Assembly (NCBI GenBank): GCA_023823795.1
Contig: CP085710.1
Span: 956,001-1,020,000, forward strand
DNA length: 64,000 nt
Source of the DNA: Bacillus sp. F19
GTDB lineage: Bacteria; Bacillota; Bacilli; Bacillales; Bacillaceae
Direction of reading: 5' to 3'
Part shown: one piece after another, positions 47,284 through 56,256 of the stretch
Numbering within the stretch: position 1 is the first letter of the stretch
Layout of the letters: the number at the start of each line of letters is the position of its first letter
The notes under the pieces: model-generated
What the model was told of the DNA's origin: nothing
Seen by the model: only the letters and a program-made list of their open reading frames with translations
Database searches by the model: none
Program-made: the position numbers and the translations under genes

Positions 47284-48447
47284 ATGGATTCATTATACGC
47301 AATACATAAAAAAGACCGGCTTCACGTACTTGACATCTTGAGAGGGTTTTCGCTGCTGGGGATATTATTGGTGAATATGAAATCGTTCCATGAGCCTGCT
47401 TTGTACATCAGCAGCCTTGTAAGCAGCACGACTGCACTGGATAGGCTTATTGAACAATTTATTAATTTGTTTGCACAAGCGAGTTTTTATCCGCTTTTCT
47501 CGTTTCTTTTCGGTGCAGGCACTGTCATTTTTTATGAGAGGGCAAAAGAAAAAGGACATTCGTTTGGCCGATATTATTCAAAGAGGCTGATCGGACTTTT
47601 CATTATCGGAATGCTTCATGCAGCTTTGATTTGGCATGGGGACATCCTGATCAATTATGCAATCATCGGGTTTATCTTTATGATTTTTCTTAAATGGAGT
47701 GCTGAGCGCCTCATGAAGTGGGCACTGTGGATTCTAATCCTGCCGAATGTCCTGATGTCGCTTGCTCTGCTGACTGCCTATATAGGGGAACCAGGAAGTC
47801 TTGATCCCGGAAAATATGGATCACAGGAAGCGATTCAGCAATCATTGGAGGTTTATCAAACAGGAAATTTTATTGAAATCACGCAGCAGCGGCTGACGGA
47901 TTGGGCGTATGTAAACAATGCGGAGAATGCTATTTTTCTTATCTTATCGATTCTTCCGCTGTTTATGCTTGGTGCGGCTGCTTATAAGAGGGGGTGGTTT
48001 CATCAGTCCATGATAAAAGAATGGAAACGGACGGCGATCATTACAGGTGCAGCAGCTGCCGTTTTTAAAGGCATGCCATATTATTGGGATGAAAATATCC
48101 TTACTCAGCATCTGCAATTATCACTTGGAGGGCCTGCTTTAACCCTCTGTTATGTATCGCTTGCCTTGCTGTTTTTAAATAAATTCAAATTCAGGCTTGA
48201 GCCAATAAGAGCTGCAGGCAGAGGATCACTCAGCAATTATCTGCTGCAATCGATCATATGCACGTTTATCTTTTATTCTTACGGTTTTGGGTTCTATGGT
48301 GAAATTTCTGAATGGACTGGCTTCATCCTTGTTATCTTCATTTACGGGATACAGGTGTTTTTAAGTCACCTTTGGTTTAAGCGCTTTGCATTTGGACCTG
48401 TTGAATGGCTGCTGAGAAAATGGATTTACTTTTCACATCGGGCTTAA
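47284..48447 (+). CDS. DUF418 (YeiB-like) membrane protein
   Basis: About 388 residues with some 8-10 hydrophobic helices. The family N-terminus is LHVLDILRGFSLLGILLVNM. The C-terminal DUF418 region carries PIRAAGRGSLSNYLLQSIIC and a final WLLRKW segment. Function of the family is unknown; related to acyltransferase-3-like membrane proteins. ATG 47284 is best spaced from GGAGG. It is convergent with yisI, ending within four bases of it. Confidence 0.85.
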   Translation: MDSLYAIHKKDRLHVLDILRGFSLLGILLVNMKSFHEPALYISSLVSSTTALDRLIEQFINLFAQASFYPLFSFLFGAGTVIFYERAKEKGHSFGRYYSKRLIGLFIIGMLHAALIWHGDILINYAIIGFIFMIFLKWSAERLMKWALWILILPNVLMSLALLTAYIGEPGSLDPGKYGSQEAIQQSLEVYQTGNFIEITQQRLTDWAYVNNAENAIFLILSILPLFMLGAAAYKRGWFHQSMIKEWKRTAIITGAAAAVFKGMPYYWDENILTQHLQLSLGGPALTLCYVSLALLFLNKFKFRLEPIRAAGRGSLSNYLLQSIICTFIFYSYGFGFYGEISEWTGFILVIFIYGIQVFLSHLWFKRFAFGPVEWLLRKWIYFSHRA

Positions 48448-48617
48448 TTGACAGCAGACTGAAGGGGCATCCGATTTTTAAGCTGCTGTTTAATTTGTTC
48501 GATAATCAATAAATCCAGTTCCTGGCTGCATCGCACGGTTTCTGAGGAGTTCATGCCATAGTCTTTTGCAGCTTCTAATAGCTTTTGTCTGTAGTTTTCA
48601 ATTTCGTTCAGTGCCAT
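48444..48617 (-). CDS. yisI: Spo0E-like aspartyl-phosphatase (YisI type)
   Basis: A 57-aa helical-hairpin protein with the family signature CSQELDLLI (SQELD) and an N-terminal helix IENYRQKLLEAAKDYG. Such proteins dephosphorylate Spo0A-P and delay sporulation. ATG 48617 has GGAG at 8 bases; the frame opens seven codons earlier. Position before yisK matches B. subtilis yisI. Confidence 0.88.
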   Translation of the reverse strand: MALNEIENYRQKLLEAAKDYGMNSSETVRCSQELDLLIIEQIKQQLKNRMPLQSAVN

Positions 48618-49020
48618 GATCTTTTCTCCAACTTTCATGGTTTAATGTGTCTTGTTTTTCAGGCGGGAAGTGTACCTGAAATGGTAAAATTGATTCCTGA
48701 AAAAACATATCTGTACAGGTAATAAACTTATTATACACAGGGTTGTACAAAATGGTTTACATTCGATAAAATAACAAAAAACATTACAGGTTTCTACAAA
48801 AACCCGCTGTATTACGGATTGGGAAGAGTGATTGATTCACATTTTTCAGAAGGGAAGCTTACGCTTTTGCAGCTCTAGATTTTCAGAGTGAAAAGTTGAC
48901 CGGGGTTTGAAACTTCATCCGTTTTTTTAGAGGAAATATGACATTGTTTAGCGAATATTTTACTTTAGAGAAGGCAAGGTAAAAGCAAATGTTCCATCAA
49001 AGGCAAAATGGGGGAAAACT
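48618..49020. other. Divergent intergenic region yisI/yisK
   Basis: About 400 bases with no gene. It must contain both promoters; no clear regulatory motif was recognised. Confidence 0.4.
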
Positions 49021-49926
49021 ATGAGACTAGCTACTGCACAGCTTCACGGTCGAACATTCATCGGACTGATTATGGAAGAAAATAAAATTCTCGATATTCA
49101 AAGGGCAGAGAAAAAATTGTTTGATTTGTCTTCAGCACCGCAGACGGTTATTGAATGCATTGAAATGGGAGAAAAATTCATCAATCATTTAAAACAGCTT
49201 GAACTTTGGGTGGAAAAATCAAATGAAACCGAATCTTATTTATATTCATTTTCAGATGTCAAATGGCTCGCACCTATCCTGAATCCCCGCAAGAATATTT
49301 TTTGCGTCGGAAAGAATTACCGGGAACATGCGATTGAACTTGGAAGCGAAGCAGATATTCCGGAACATGTTATGCTTTTTTCAAAAGCGCCCACGACAGT
49401 GATTGGGCATGAAGAACCGATTGATCCGCATTTGCATCTTACAAAGGAACTTGATTATGAAGGGGAACTTGCGGTAATTATCGGAAAAAAAGGAAAACTG
49501 ATTTCTGAAGAGAAAGCCATGGATTATGTGTATGGCTATACTATTATTAACGATATTACGGCGAGAGACCTGCAATCTAGGCATAAACAATTTTTGCTAG
49601 GTAAAAGCCTCGATACATCATGTCCGATGGGTCCTTACATTGTACATAAATCTGCTGTGCCGGATCCATATGCACTGAATCTGATGACAAAGGTGAACGG
49701 GGAAGTAAGGCAGAATGGACATACGAAAGACATGATCTTTCCAATTGAAAAGGTGATCTCCACGATCTCACAGGGAACAACACTTGAGCCGGGAGATATC
49801 ATTGCTACGGGAACACCAGCAGGCGTCGGCAAAGGGTTTAAGCCCCCTAAATATTTAATGCCGGGTGATGTTGTAGAAATTACGATTGATGATATAGGAA
49901 CACTCAGCAATACGATTGGAGAATAA
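49021..49926 (+). CDS. yisK: YisK, fumarylacetoacetate-hydrolase superfamily (oxaloacetate decarboxylase-like)
   Basis: 301 residues with the FAH-fold metal site: KNIFCVGKNYREHAIELG, LDYEGELAVIIGKKGKLISE (the E..E of the metal site), DITARDLQSRHKQFLLGKSL and LEPGDIIATGTPAGVGKG. B. subtilis YisK decarboxylates oxaloacetate and interacts with the cell-shape protein Mbl (literature knowledge). ATG 49021 follows GGGGGAAAA. A terminator follows. Confidence 0.9.
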   Translation: MRLATAQLHGRTFIGLIMEENKILDIQRAEKKLFDLSSAPQTVIECIEMGEKFINHLKQLELWVEKSNETESYLYSFSDVKWLAPILNPRKNIFCVGKNYREHAIELGSEADIPEHVMLFSKAPTTVIGHEEPIDPHLHLTKELDYEGELAVIIGKKGKLISEEKAMDYVYGYTIINDITARDLQSRHKQFLLGKSLDTSCPMGPYIVHKSAVPDPYALNLMTKVNGEVRQNGHTKDMIFPIEKVISTISQGTTLEPGDIIATGTPAGVGKGFKPPKYLMPGDVVEITIDDIGTLSNTIGE

Positions 49927-49929
49927 ATG

Positions 49930-49961
49930 AAACACGCCAGTGGAACTGCTGGTGTGTTTTT
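49930..49961 (+). terminator. Terminator after yisK
   Basis: AAACACGCCAG (49930-49940) pairs with CTGGTGTGTTT (49949-49959), followed by T residues. Confidence 0.85.
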
Positions 49962-50271
49962 AATAAGGGGGATTAGCAGTATGTGCGGGATTTGAATGGA
50001 ATCAAAAAGTAAGAGACGAAGGTATTCCCGTGAAGCGGTAAGTTATTGGCTGCTATTAGAAAAGGACTGTCACCAGCAGGGTGAGACTTCCTATCTTAGC
50101 GAGTTTTTTCCTTAATTGACAGTGAAAGCAAACAGGGCGTTATTAGACTGTCTTTGGCTTATTCATTAAAATAGGCAGAGCGAATGTAGCTCCTAGTCTT
50201 CAGACTGCTTCTTTTGTTCCTTATTTGGGAAATTGTTTTAAAAGACTAATCGAGCATTTTATTTTAAACAA
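49962..50271. other. Intergenic region between convergent yisK and rocD
   Basis: About 310 bases bounded by two terminators. Short coding-like scraps occur but no credible start or family match. I see no function. Confidence 0.4.
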
Positions 50272-50306
50272 AAACAGTGTTAATCCAAGTAGGATTAACA
50301 CTGTTT
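50272..50306 (-). terminator. Terminator after rocD
   Basis: AAACAGTGTTAATCC and GGATTAACACTGTTT form a 15-bp perfect stem; on the minus strand a T-rich tail follows. Confidence 0.9.
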
Positions 50307-50315
50307 AAAGAACTA

Positions 50316-51506
50316 TTATGCGAGAACCTTTTTCACTTTTTCAATCGCCCAGTCAAGATCTTCTTTTGAGATGACAAGCGGCGGTGCGAAGCGGATCACT
50401 GTTTCATGCGTTTCTTTGCAGAGAAGTCCTTCTTCTTTAAGCTTTTCGCAGTATGGGCGTGCTGATTCAGTCAGTTCTAAGCCGATGAATAAGCCTTTGC
50501 CCCGTACTTCTTTAATAATCGGATTTTCGATTTCGCGCAGGCGGTCCTGCATGTAGCTTCCAAGCTCCAAAGAACGCTCAGAAAGTTTTTCATCAACAAG
50601 CACATCCAAGGCTGCAATGGAAACAGCACATGCCAGCGGGTTCCCGCCGAATGTTGAACCATGTGATCCTGGCTCAAAAACGCCTAGTACATCTTTATTA
50701 GCGGCTACACATGAAATCGGGAAAACACCTCCGCCGAGTGCCTTTCCAAGAATGTACATATCCGGTTTAACACCTTCCCAGTCACAGGCAAATAATTTTC
50801 CCGAACGGCCAAGTCCTGCCTGGATTTCGTCTGCCACATATAGGACGTTGTTTTCTTTACAGATGTCATATGCAGCCTTCAGGAAACCTTCTTCAGGAAT
50901 GTGAATGCCTGCTTCGCCCTGAATCGGTTCAAAGATGAAAGCGGCTGTATTTGGCGTAATTGCCTCTCTGAGCGCTTCTAAATTACCGAATGGAATCACC
51001 TTAATGCCAGGCAGCATAGGGCCGAAGCCGCGTTTGTATTCTTCGCTTGAGCTCATTGATACCGCTGTCATTGTACGGCCGTGGAAATTCTCCTCGCATA
51101 CAATAATCTCTGCTTGATCTGACGGAACACCCTTTACATCGTAAGCCCAGCGGCGAACGGTTTTAACGGCTGTTTCGACTGCCTCTGCGCCTGTGTTCAT
51201 TGGAAGAACCATTTCTTTTCCTGTAAGATTAGAAACCTTTTCATACCATGGACCAAGCTGATCATTGTGGAAGGCTCTTGATGTTAAAGTGATTTTATCT
51301 GCCTGCTCCTTTAGAGCAGCAATAATTTTTGGATGGCGGTGCCCTTGGTTTACAGCAGAATAGGCGCTGAGCATATCCATATATTTGTTGCCTTCAGGAT
51401 CTTCTACCCAAACTCCTTCTGCCTTTGAAATAACGATTGGCAGCGGATGATAATTGTTTGCTCCATATTTTTCAGTCAGGTCGATGATTTGTACTGATTT
51501 TGACAC
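50316..51506 (-). CDS. rocD: Ornithine aminotransferase
   Basis: A PLP enzyme (396 aa) converting ornithine and 2-oxoglutarate to glutamate-5-semialdehyde and glutamate in arginine use. Markers: [52 protein letters not shown], and the PLP lysine in [15 protein letters not shown], with [16 protein letters not shown] after it. The start is GTG 51506 behind GGAGGAG. It stands alone here, inserted between yisK and yisL relative to B. subtilis. Confidence 0.95.
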   Translation of the reverse strand: MSKSVQIIDLTEKYGANNYHPLPIVISKAEGVWVEDPEGNKYMDMLSAYSAVNQGHRHPKIIAALKEQADKITLTSRAFHNDQLGPWYEKVSNLTGKEMVLPMNTGAEAVETAVKTVRRWAYDVKGVPSDQAEIIVCEENFHGRTMTAVSMSSSEEYKRGFGPMLPGIKVIPFGNLEALREAITPNTAAFIFEPIQGEAGIHIPEEGFLKAAYDICKENNVLYVADEIQAGLGRSGKLFACDWEGVKPDMYILGKALGGGVFPISCVAANKDVLGVFEPGSHGSTFGGNPLACAVSIAALDVLVDEKLSERSLELGSYMQDRLREIENPIIKEVRGKGLFIGLELTESARPYCEKLKEEGLLCKETHETVIRFAPPLVISKEDLDWAIEKVKKVLA

Positions 51507-51687
51507 AATATCTCCTCCGAATACGATTAAGTCTGGAAATACATAAATCTAACATTCCCTCATGTACTACAATATCCTACCTTTTTTAAGAAAACAATAG
51601 ACAAGTCAATGCGCTTACATTTCATTTTTTATAGGCATTCATGATACTATATGTGTGGGAAGTTATGAAAAAGAGGAGGATTTACCA

Positions 51688-52047
51688 ATGACCACACACT
51701 TACATATTACGACATGGGTTGTCGCACTTATTCTATTTTTTGTCGCGAACTCCCTCTTTAAGTCGGGAAAAGAAAAACCATTCAAAATTGTACACATGAC
51801 TTTAAGGCTTTTCTATTTATTGATCATCGCTTCAGGCCTGCAGCTTTTACTCAGTTTGGCAGTTATCAGCGGCGAATATATCGGAAAAGCAATCCTTGGC
51901 ATCTACGTTATTGGGATGATGGAAATGATCCTTGTCCGAGCTAAAAAGAGAAAGCCGACACGCGTTTTCTGGATTCAGTTTGTGATCGTTCTGATTGTCG
52001 TGATTCTGCTCGGATTGCGTTTGCCAATCGGTTTAAGATTTTTTTAA
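51688..52047 (+). CDS. yisL: YisL (UPF0344) membrane protein
   Basis: A 119-aa protein with four hydrophobic helices (HITTWVVALILFFVANSL; LRLFYLLIIASGLQLLLSLA; GKAILGIYVIGMMEMILV; FWIQFVIVLIVVILLGLRL) and conserved charged loops. Function unknown. ATG 51688 follows GAGGAGG; the frame opens 11 codons earlier. A terminator closes it. Confidence 0.88.
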   Translation: MTTHLHITTWVVALILFFVANSLFKSGKEKPFKIVHMTLRLFYLLIIASGLQLLLSLAVISGEYIGKAILGIYVIGMMEMILVRAKKRKPTRVFWIQFVIVLIVVILLGLRLPIGLRFF

Positions 52048-52050
52048 TAG

Positions 52051-52083
52051 AAAGAACCTCTGCCGGGTGCAGAGGTTCTTTTT
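52051..52083 (+). terminator. Terminator after yisL
   Basis: AAAGAACCTCTGC and GCAGAGGTTCTTTTT surround a CGGGT loop. Confidence 0.9.
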
Positions 52084-52141
52084 ATTGCCTAAATTTGTTT
52101 TCGGATAAGCAAAGATGAAAAAAGCAAACCGTATTCCGCGG

Positions 52142-52708
52142 CTATTGCTGCATCTGTGTTAAAAGCGCTCTTTTTCCCGTGCAAGTTGTAAATTCGAAAC
52201 GATCTTCATTCTTGCTGCCCCTTGAAAAGTGATGCTGTACTCCGCAAATGGCCTCTTCGTTGTCAAATTGAAAGAAAGAAACTCCTTTTTTATCCGTTTT
52301 CCCGTCCTGAAAAACCATATGATTATAGCTGTATATGCAATCATGGATAGAGAATGACAAAGCATTCAGCTTAGCTGTAAATGCAAGAAAAGATTCATCA
52401 CTGGATTCCTTCAGCATATATTCTAATGCGAATGGCACCTTTTTTTGAATGCGCAGCGTATCATTTGTTTTCAATTGATGTATGCCCATCGGAATAGAAA
52501 GCTGTCCATCTTTTAAATAGTTGCCCGTATACCAGCTGTCATTCAGCAATATCTCCAATGATTCATCCGGTTTAAATTGCAGAATGGAAACTTCTTCATG
52601 CACATCATCATAAAATAATAATTCCTGATCTTCGCCAATTTCAATTGAACCTGTGACATGAGCACGTTCCTGCCGCTCGAGCAGGCGATGTTTTTGTTTA
52701 GAAAGCAT
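52142..52708 (-). CDS. yisN: YisN-like protein (DUF2777)
   Basis: About 188 residues, soluble, beta-rich first half (HVTGSIEIGEDQELLFYDDV, then VSILQFKPDESLEILLNDSW), conserved hypothetical. Placement between yisL and asnO matches B. subtilis yisN. ATG 52708 has the strong ribosome site GGGAGG at 8 bases; the frame opens 16 codons earlier at 52756 without a good site. Confidence 0.78.
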   Translation of the reverse strand: MLSKQKHRLLERQERAHVTGSIEIGEDQELLFYDDVHEEVSILQFKPDESLEILLNDSWYTGNYLKDGQLSIPMGIHQLKTNDTLRIQKKVPFALEYMLKESSDESFLAFTAKLNALSFSIHDCIYSYNHMVFQDGKTDKKGVSFFQFDNEEAICGVQHHFSRGSKNEDRFEFTTCTGKRALLTQMQQ

Positions 52709-52957
52709 CGAATGAACCTCCCTTAAAATAGATTCTTTATCGTTCGTTTTTTCCATTTAGAGGGAAAATTATTCAAAACACCTTTTTAAGGCAAGACAAT
52801 TTTGATCGATTATTCACAGACATTCGGGCTAATCTTGCCAAAAACACCCCTATACAAATAAAAACGTGATACGGACAAATCAACTCTTCATAAGTTAAGC
52901 ATAGGATAACTGTCTGAGTAAAACTCAGGCTATTCAAATGGGGGAGATGATAGGCAG

Positions 52958-54808
52958 ATGTGTGGAATAACAGGCTGGGTTCATTACCAGAAAGATCTGC
53001 AGCAGCATGTAAATGTCATAACAAATATGTCGGAATGCTTATCAAAGAGGGGACCAGATGATACGAATGTGTGGGGAGAGCAGCGCATTCTTTTTGGTCA
53101 TAAACGTCTTGTAGTTGTTGATCCTGCAGGAGGAAGACAGCCGATGACCCGCAAAAAAGGAGAAAATACATTTACAATTTGCTACAATGGCGAGCTTTAT
53201 AATACAGAAGATATCCGCCTGGAATTACTAAAGCGCGGGTATACATTTGCAGGCCATTCCGACACCGAAGTTCTGCTTTCAGCGTATATGGAGTGGAAAG
53301 AAGAATGTGTGCATCATTTAAATGGTATTTTTGCCTTTGCGGTCTGGGACTCAGGTAATGAAAAACTCTTCATTGCAAGAGATCGATTAGGGGTAAAGCC
53401 GCTTTTTTATTCTGAGAAGAAGGCATCTCTTATATTTGGCTCAGAACTGAAGGCGATCCTTTCACATCCTGATCAAAAGGCCGTTCTTGACAGGGAAGGA
53501 TTAAGTGAGATATTTGGACTTGGACCTTCCAGAACGCCAGGAATAGGCGTTTTTAAAGGAGTAAAGGAGCTCCGTCCTGCTCATGCAATGACGTTTTCAA
53601 AAGAAGGACTGAAGGTTTGGAGATATTGGAACGTGCAAAGCAGAAGTCATCTTGATTCTTTTGATGAAACAGTCAGCCGCGTTGGATTTTTAGTCAATGA
53701 TGCAGTGACACGCCAGCTAGTTTCAGATGTTCCAGTGTGCACTTTTCTTTCTGGAGGACTTGATTCTAGTACGATCACCGCAATTGCTGCAAAAGCGTTT
53801 GAAAGAGAAGGCAAGGGTCCTCTTCATACGTTTTCCATTGATTACGAAGATAATGATAAGTTTTTTAAAGCGAATGAATTTCAGCCAAACTCAGACGCTC
53901 CGTGGATTGATAAAATGACGGATGCTTTTCAAACGGTTCACCACCGGTCAATCATCACACAGCAGCAGCTTGCTGATTACTTAACGGAAGCCGTTGAAGT
54001 CAGAGATCTTCCTGGTATGGCGGATATTGATTCTTCTCTTCTATGGTTCTGCAAAGAAATAAAAAAAGATTTTGTCGTAGGACTATCAGGGGAATGTGCA
54101 GATGAAATATTCGGCGGATATCCGTGGTTTCACCGGCCGCAGGATTTATCCGAAGATGCATTTCCGTGGATGAGATCAACGGATGCAAGGATGAATCTGC
54201 TTCGTACAGATTGGCAAAGCAAGCTGAATTTAAAAGAGTACGTGAAAACAAGATACCAGGAAACATTGGAAGAGACACCTCTTCTTGATGGTGAGTCTGA
54301 AACAGAATCTAAACGCAGGCAGCTGTTTTATCTAAATATTCTTTGGTTCATGACGACCTTGCTCGACCGGAAAGACCGCATGAGCATGGGAGCGAGTCTC
54401 GAAGTCCGTGTTCCGTTTGCGGACCATCGCCTCGTAGAATATGTTTGGAACATACCATGGGATATGAAAATGCATGGAAACCGGGAAAAAGGCATTCTCC
54501 GCAAAGCATTAGAAGGCGTGCTTCCGGATGAAGTCCTTTACCGTAAAAAAAGCCCGTATCCAAAAACACATAATCCTCACTATACAAAAGCCGTCAAAAC
54601 TTGGCTTCAGTCATTGACGAAAAACCAGGATTCTGCCCTTCACGTCTTTTTTGATAAAAAAGCGCTGAACGATATTATTGAGTCAGAAGGCAATTCTTTT
54701 CAGGCGCCTTGGTACGGACAGCTGATGACAGGTCCGCAGCTGCTCGCCCACCTTGCACAGATTCATGTCTGGTTTGAAAAGTACAGAATCAATATTGAGG
54801 AATCTTAA
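52958..54808 (+). CDS. asnO: Asparagine synthetase (glutamine-hydrolysing), AsnO type
   Basis: A 616-aa class II amidotransferase. The N-terminal Cys (MCGITGWVHYQ, Cys2) is the glutaminase nucleophile, with RGPDD and YNGELYN motifs. The synthetase domain has the PP-loop FLSGGLDSSTITAIAAKAF and a distal Tyr/Lys-rich end. B. subtilis AsnO is made during sporulation. Here a CATAGGATA box near 52900 resembles a mother-cell sigma -10 element (weak evidence). ATG 52958 follows GGGGGAG. A terminator follows at 54811. Confidence 0.93.
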   Translation: MCGITGWVHYQKDLQQHVNVITNMSECLSKRGPDDTNVWGEQRILFGHKRLVVVDPAGGRQPMTRKKGENTFTICYNGELYNTEDIRLELLKRGYTFAGHSDTEVLLSAYMEWKEECVHHLNGIFAFAVWDSGNEKLFIARDRLGVKPLFYSEKKASLIFGSELKAILSHPDQKAVLDREGLSEIFGLGPSRTPGIGVFKGVKELRPAHAMTFSKEGLKVWRYWNVQSRSHLDSFDETVSRVGFLVNDAVTRQLVSDVPVCTFLSGGLDSSTITAIAAKAFEREGKGPLHTFSIDYEDNDKFFKANEFQPNSDAPWIDKMTDAFQTVHHRSIITQQQLADYLTEAVEVRDLPGMADIDSSLLWFCKEIKKDFVVGLSGECADEIFGGYPWFHRPQDLSEDAFPWMRSTDARMNLLRTDWQSKLNLKEYVKTRYQETLEETPLLDGESETESKRRQLFYLNILWFMTTLLDRKDRMSMGASLEVRVPFADHRLVEYVWNIPWDMKMHGNREKGILRKALEGVLPDEVLYRKKSPYPKTHNPHYTKAVKTWLQSLTKNQDSALHVFFDKKALNDIIESEGNSFQAPWYGQLMTGPQLLAHLAQIHVWFEKYRINIEES

Positions 54809-54810
54809 AG

Positions 54811-54836
54811 AGTCAGCTGAATAAGCTGGCTTTTTG
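54811..54836 (+). terminator. Terminator after asnO
   Basis: AGTCAGCT/AGCTGGCT with one G-U pair and a TTTTT tail, three bases past the asnO stop. Confidence 0.75.
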
Positions 54837-55031
54837 ATTTGACTGGGCAGCATAGGGAGGTTTCCTGCGGCATGAATTAAGGAGGATATTGGCAGAACGA
54901 GCAGAAAAAGAGAAAGCACTAAATACTGAGTTTTTCAGCAGAATCAAATAAGCGCACGGCTAAACCAGCTCCTTTATTAATAAATTCTTCTCTGCCTGCA
55001 TCTCACTTTTTTGATTATTCTAAATTAATGA

Positions 55032-55058
55032 TTGACAGAATGAAGCTGTGAGTATAAT
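55032..55058 (+). promoter_or_regulatory. Sigma-A promoter of the S-box/metQ unit
   Basis: TTGACA (55032-55037) and TATAAT (55053-55058) are perfect hexamers with a short 15-base spacer; an overlapping ATAATA gives a longer spacer. It lies about 28 bases before the riboswitch. Between asnO and here (54837-55031) no gene was seen. Confidence 0.65.
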
Positions 55059-55085
55059 ATTCAGGTATTCGAATTTAATAGCTTG

Positions 55086-55189
55086 CTTATCAAGAGAGAC
55101 TGAGGGAACAGGCCCTGCGAAGTCCGGCAACCTCCTTAAATGGAACGGTGCTAAATCCTGCAGAATGATTATTCATTCTGGAAGATAAG
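55086..55189 (+). promoter_or_regulatory. SAM-I (S-box) riboswitch
   Basis: Closing helix CTTATC (55086-55091)/GATAAG (55184-55189). The S-box core is intact: AGAGAGACTGAGGGAACAGG, CCTGCGAAGTCCGGCAACC, GGAACGGTGCTAAATCCTGC and the terminal AGAATGA/TCATTCT hairpin. SAM binding should favour the terminator at 55204-55236 and turn off the downstream methionine-uptake gene. Confidence 0.95.
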
Positions 55190-55203
55190 TCGTCATACAT
55201 ACG

Positions 55204-55236
55204 ATTCCTCTTTCTGAATGAAAGGGGAATTTTTTT
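55204..55236 (+). terminator. Riboswitch-controlled terminator
   Basis: ATTCC-T-CTTTC pairs with GAAAG-G-GGAAT and is followed by seven T. It lies between the S-box and the metQ ribosome site (AAAGGAGGAG). Confidence 0.85.
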
Positions 55237-55259
55237 GTGTAAAAAAAGGAGGAGAACAA

Positions 55260-56078
55260 ATGAAAAAAACAGTTTTAGCACTTATTGTACTTGTAATGGG
55301 AGTATTATCTGCATGCGGAGCAGAAGGATCAAATGGAGAAAAGAAAAGCATTAAAATTGGAGCATCGGCAGGTCCTTACACGGATATGGCTGAACTGGCA
55401 ATCAAACCGGGACTTGAGGAAAAAGGATACGAGGTTGAAGTTGTCCAATTTAATGATTACATTCAGCCAAATCAGGCGCTCGGCAATGATGAGCTTGATG
55501 CCAATCTGTTTCAGCATAAAATCTATATGGAAACCTTCGCAAAACAAAGTAAATTGGATTTATCTGAAGTGATTACTGTCCCTACTGCTCCAATGGGGAT
55601 CTATTCTGAAAAAGTCAAATCACTCAGTGAAGTGAAAGAGGGGGCGACTGTCGCCATTCCAAATGATCCAACGAACGCAGCGCGTGCGCTTCAAATTTTG
55701 AAAGATGGAGGATTAGTTGAGCTGAATGAAGATGTGAGTCCTATCCAAGTATCTGAAAAAGATGTGACCGAAAATCCTAAAAAATTAACCTTCGTTCCTG
55801 TAGAAGCTGCCCAATTGCCAAGAGCGGTGGAAGACACAGACTTGTCTGCAGTACCGGGCAATTTCGCTTTAGCCGCGAAAATGAATCTTGCAGATGCAGT
55901 CCAGCTTGAGGATATGAATGATGTGCATCGCAATCGTGTAGTGATGAATACGAAAGATGCAGATTCAGAGCTCGCGAAGGATATTAAAGAAGTAGTCGAA
56001 TCTGCAGGATTTGAAAAAGCAATTGATAAAAACTTTCAAGGATTCGGAAAACCTGATTGGATGGAACAGAAGAAATAA
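55260..56078 (+). CDS. metQ: Methionine-binding lipoprotein MetQ
   Basis: The 272-aa substrate-binding lipoprotein of the methionine ABC importer (NlpA family). It has a lipoprotein signal (LALIVLVMGVLSACGAEGS, lipobox LSAC) and the family body KIGASAGPYTDMAELAIKPG, VVQFNDYIQPNQALGNDELD and NLFQHKIYMETF. ATG 55260 has a very strong ribosome site. The usual partners metN and metP are not adjacent: a terminator follows directly, so this is a solitary S-box-controlled metQ and must use an ABC unit encoded elsewhere. Confidence 0.93.
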   Translation: MKKTVLALIVLVMGVLSACGAEGSNGEKKSIKIGASAGPYTDMAELAIKPGLEEKGYEVEVVQFNDYIQPNQALGNDELDANLFQHKIYMETFAKQSKLDLSEVITVPTAPMGIYSEKVKSLSEVKEGATVAIPNDPTNAARALQILKDGGLVELNEDVSPIQVSEKDVTENPKKLTFVPVEAAQLPRAVEDTDLSAVPGNFALAAKMNLADAVQLEDMNDVHRNRVVMNTKDADSELAKDIKEVVESAGFEKAIDKNFQGFGKPDWMEQKK

Positions 56079-56083
56079 AGAGA

Positions 56084-56113
56084 AAAACCACTTCAAAGGA
56101 AGTGGTTTTCTTA
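56084..56113 (+). terminator. Terminator after metQ
   Basis: AAAACCACTTC and GAAGTGGTTTT with an AAAG loop and a TTTTC tail. Confidence 0.85.
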
Positions 56114-56256
56114 AGTAAGAGCTGTTCAATATCTGTTTGCTAAAGCCTCTCAATATTTAGCCGCATAATGTAACCATTGGCCGCGAAACCTTTCGTCCTT
56201 TTGCAGGAGCGGATAAAATAAATGCCCCCCGATGATCCCCGCAGCAATTAAAAATA

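Noticed and set aside
49962-50271. Possible small RNA or gene between yisK and rocD
   Set aside because: The hairpins at both ends are the terminators of the flanking genes; nothing between them has a start, promoter or clear fold.
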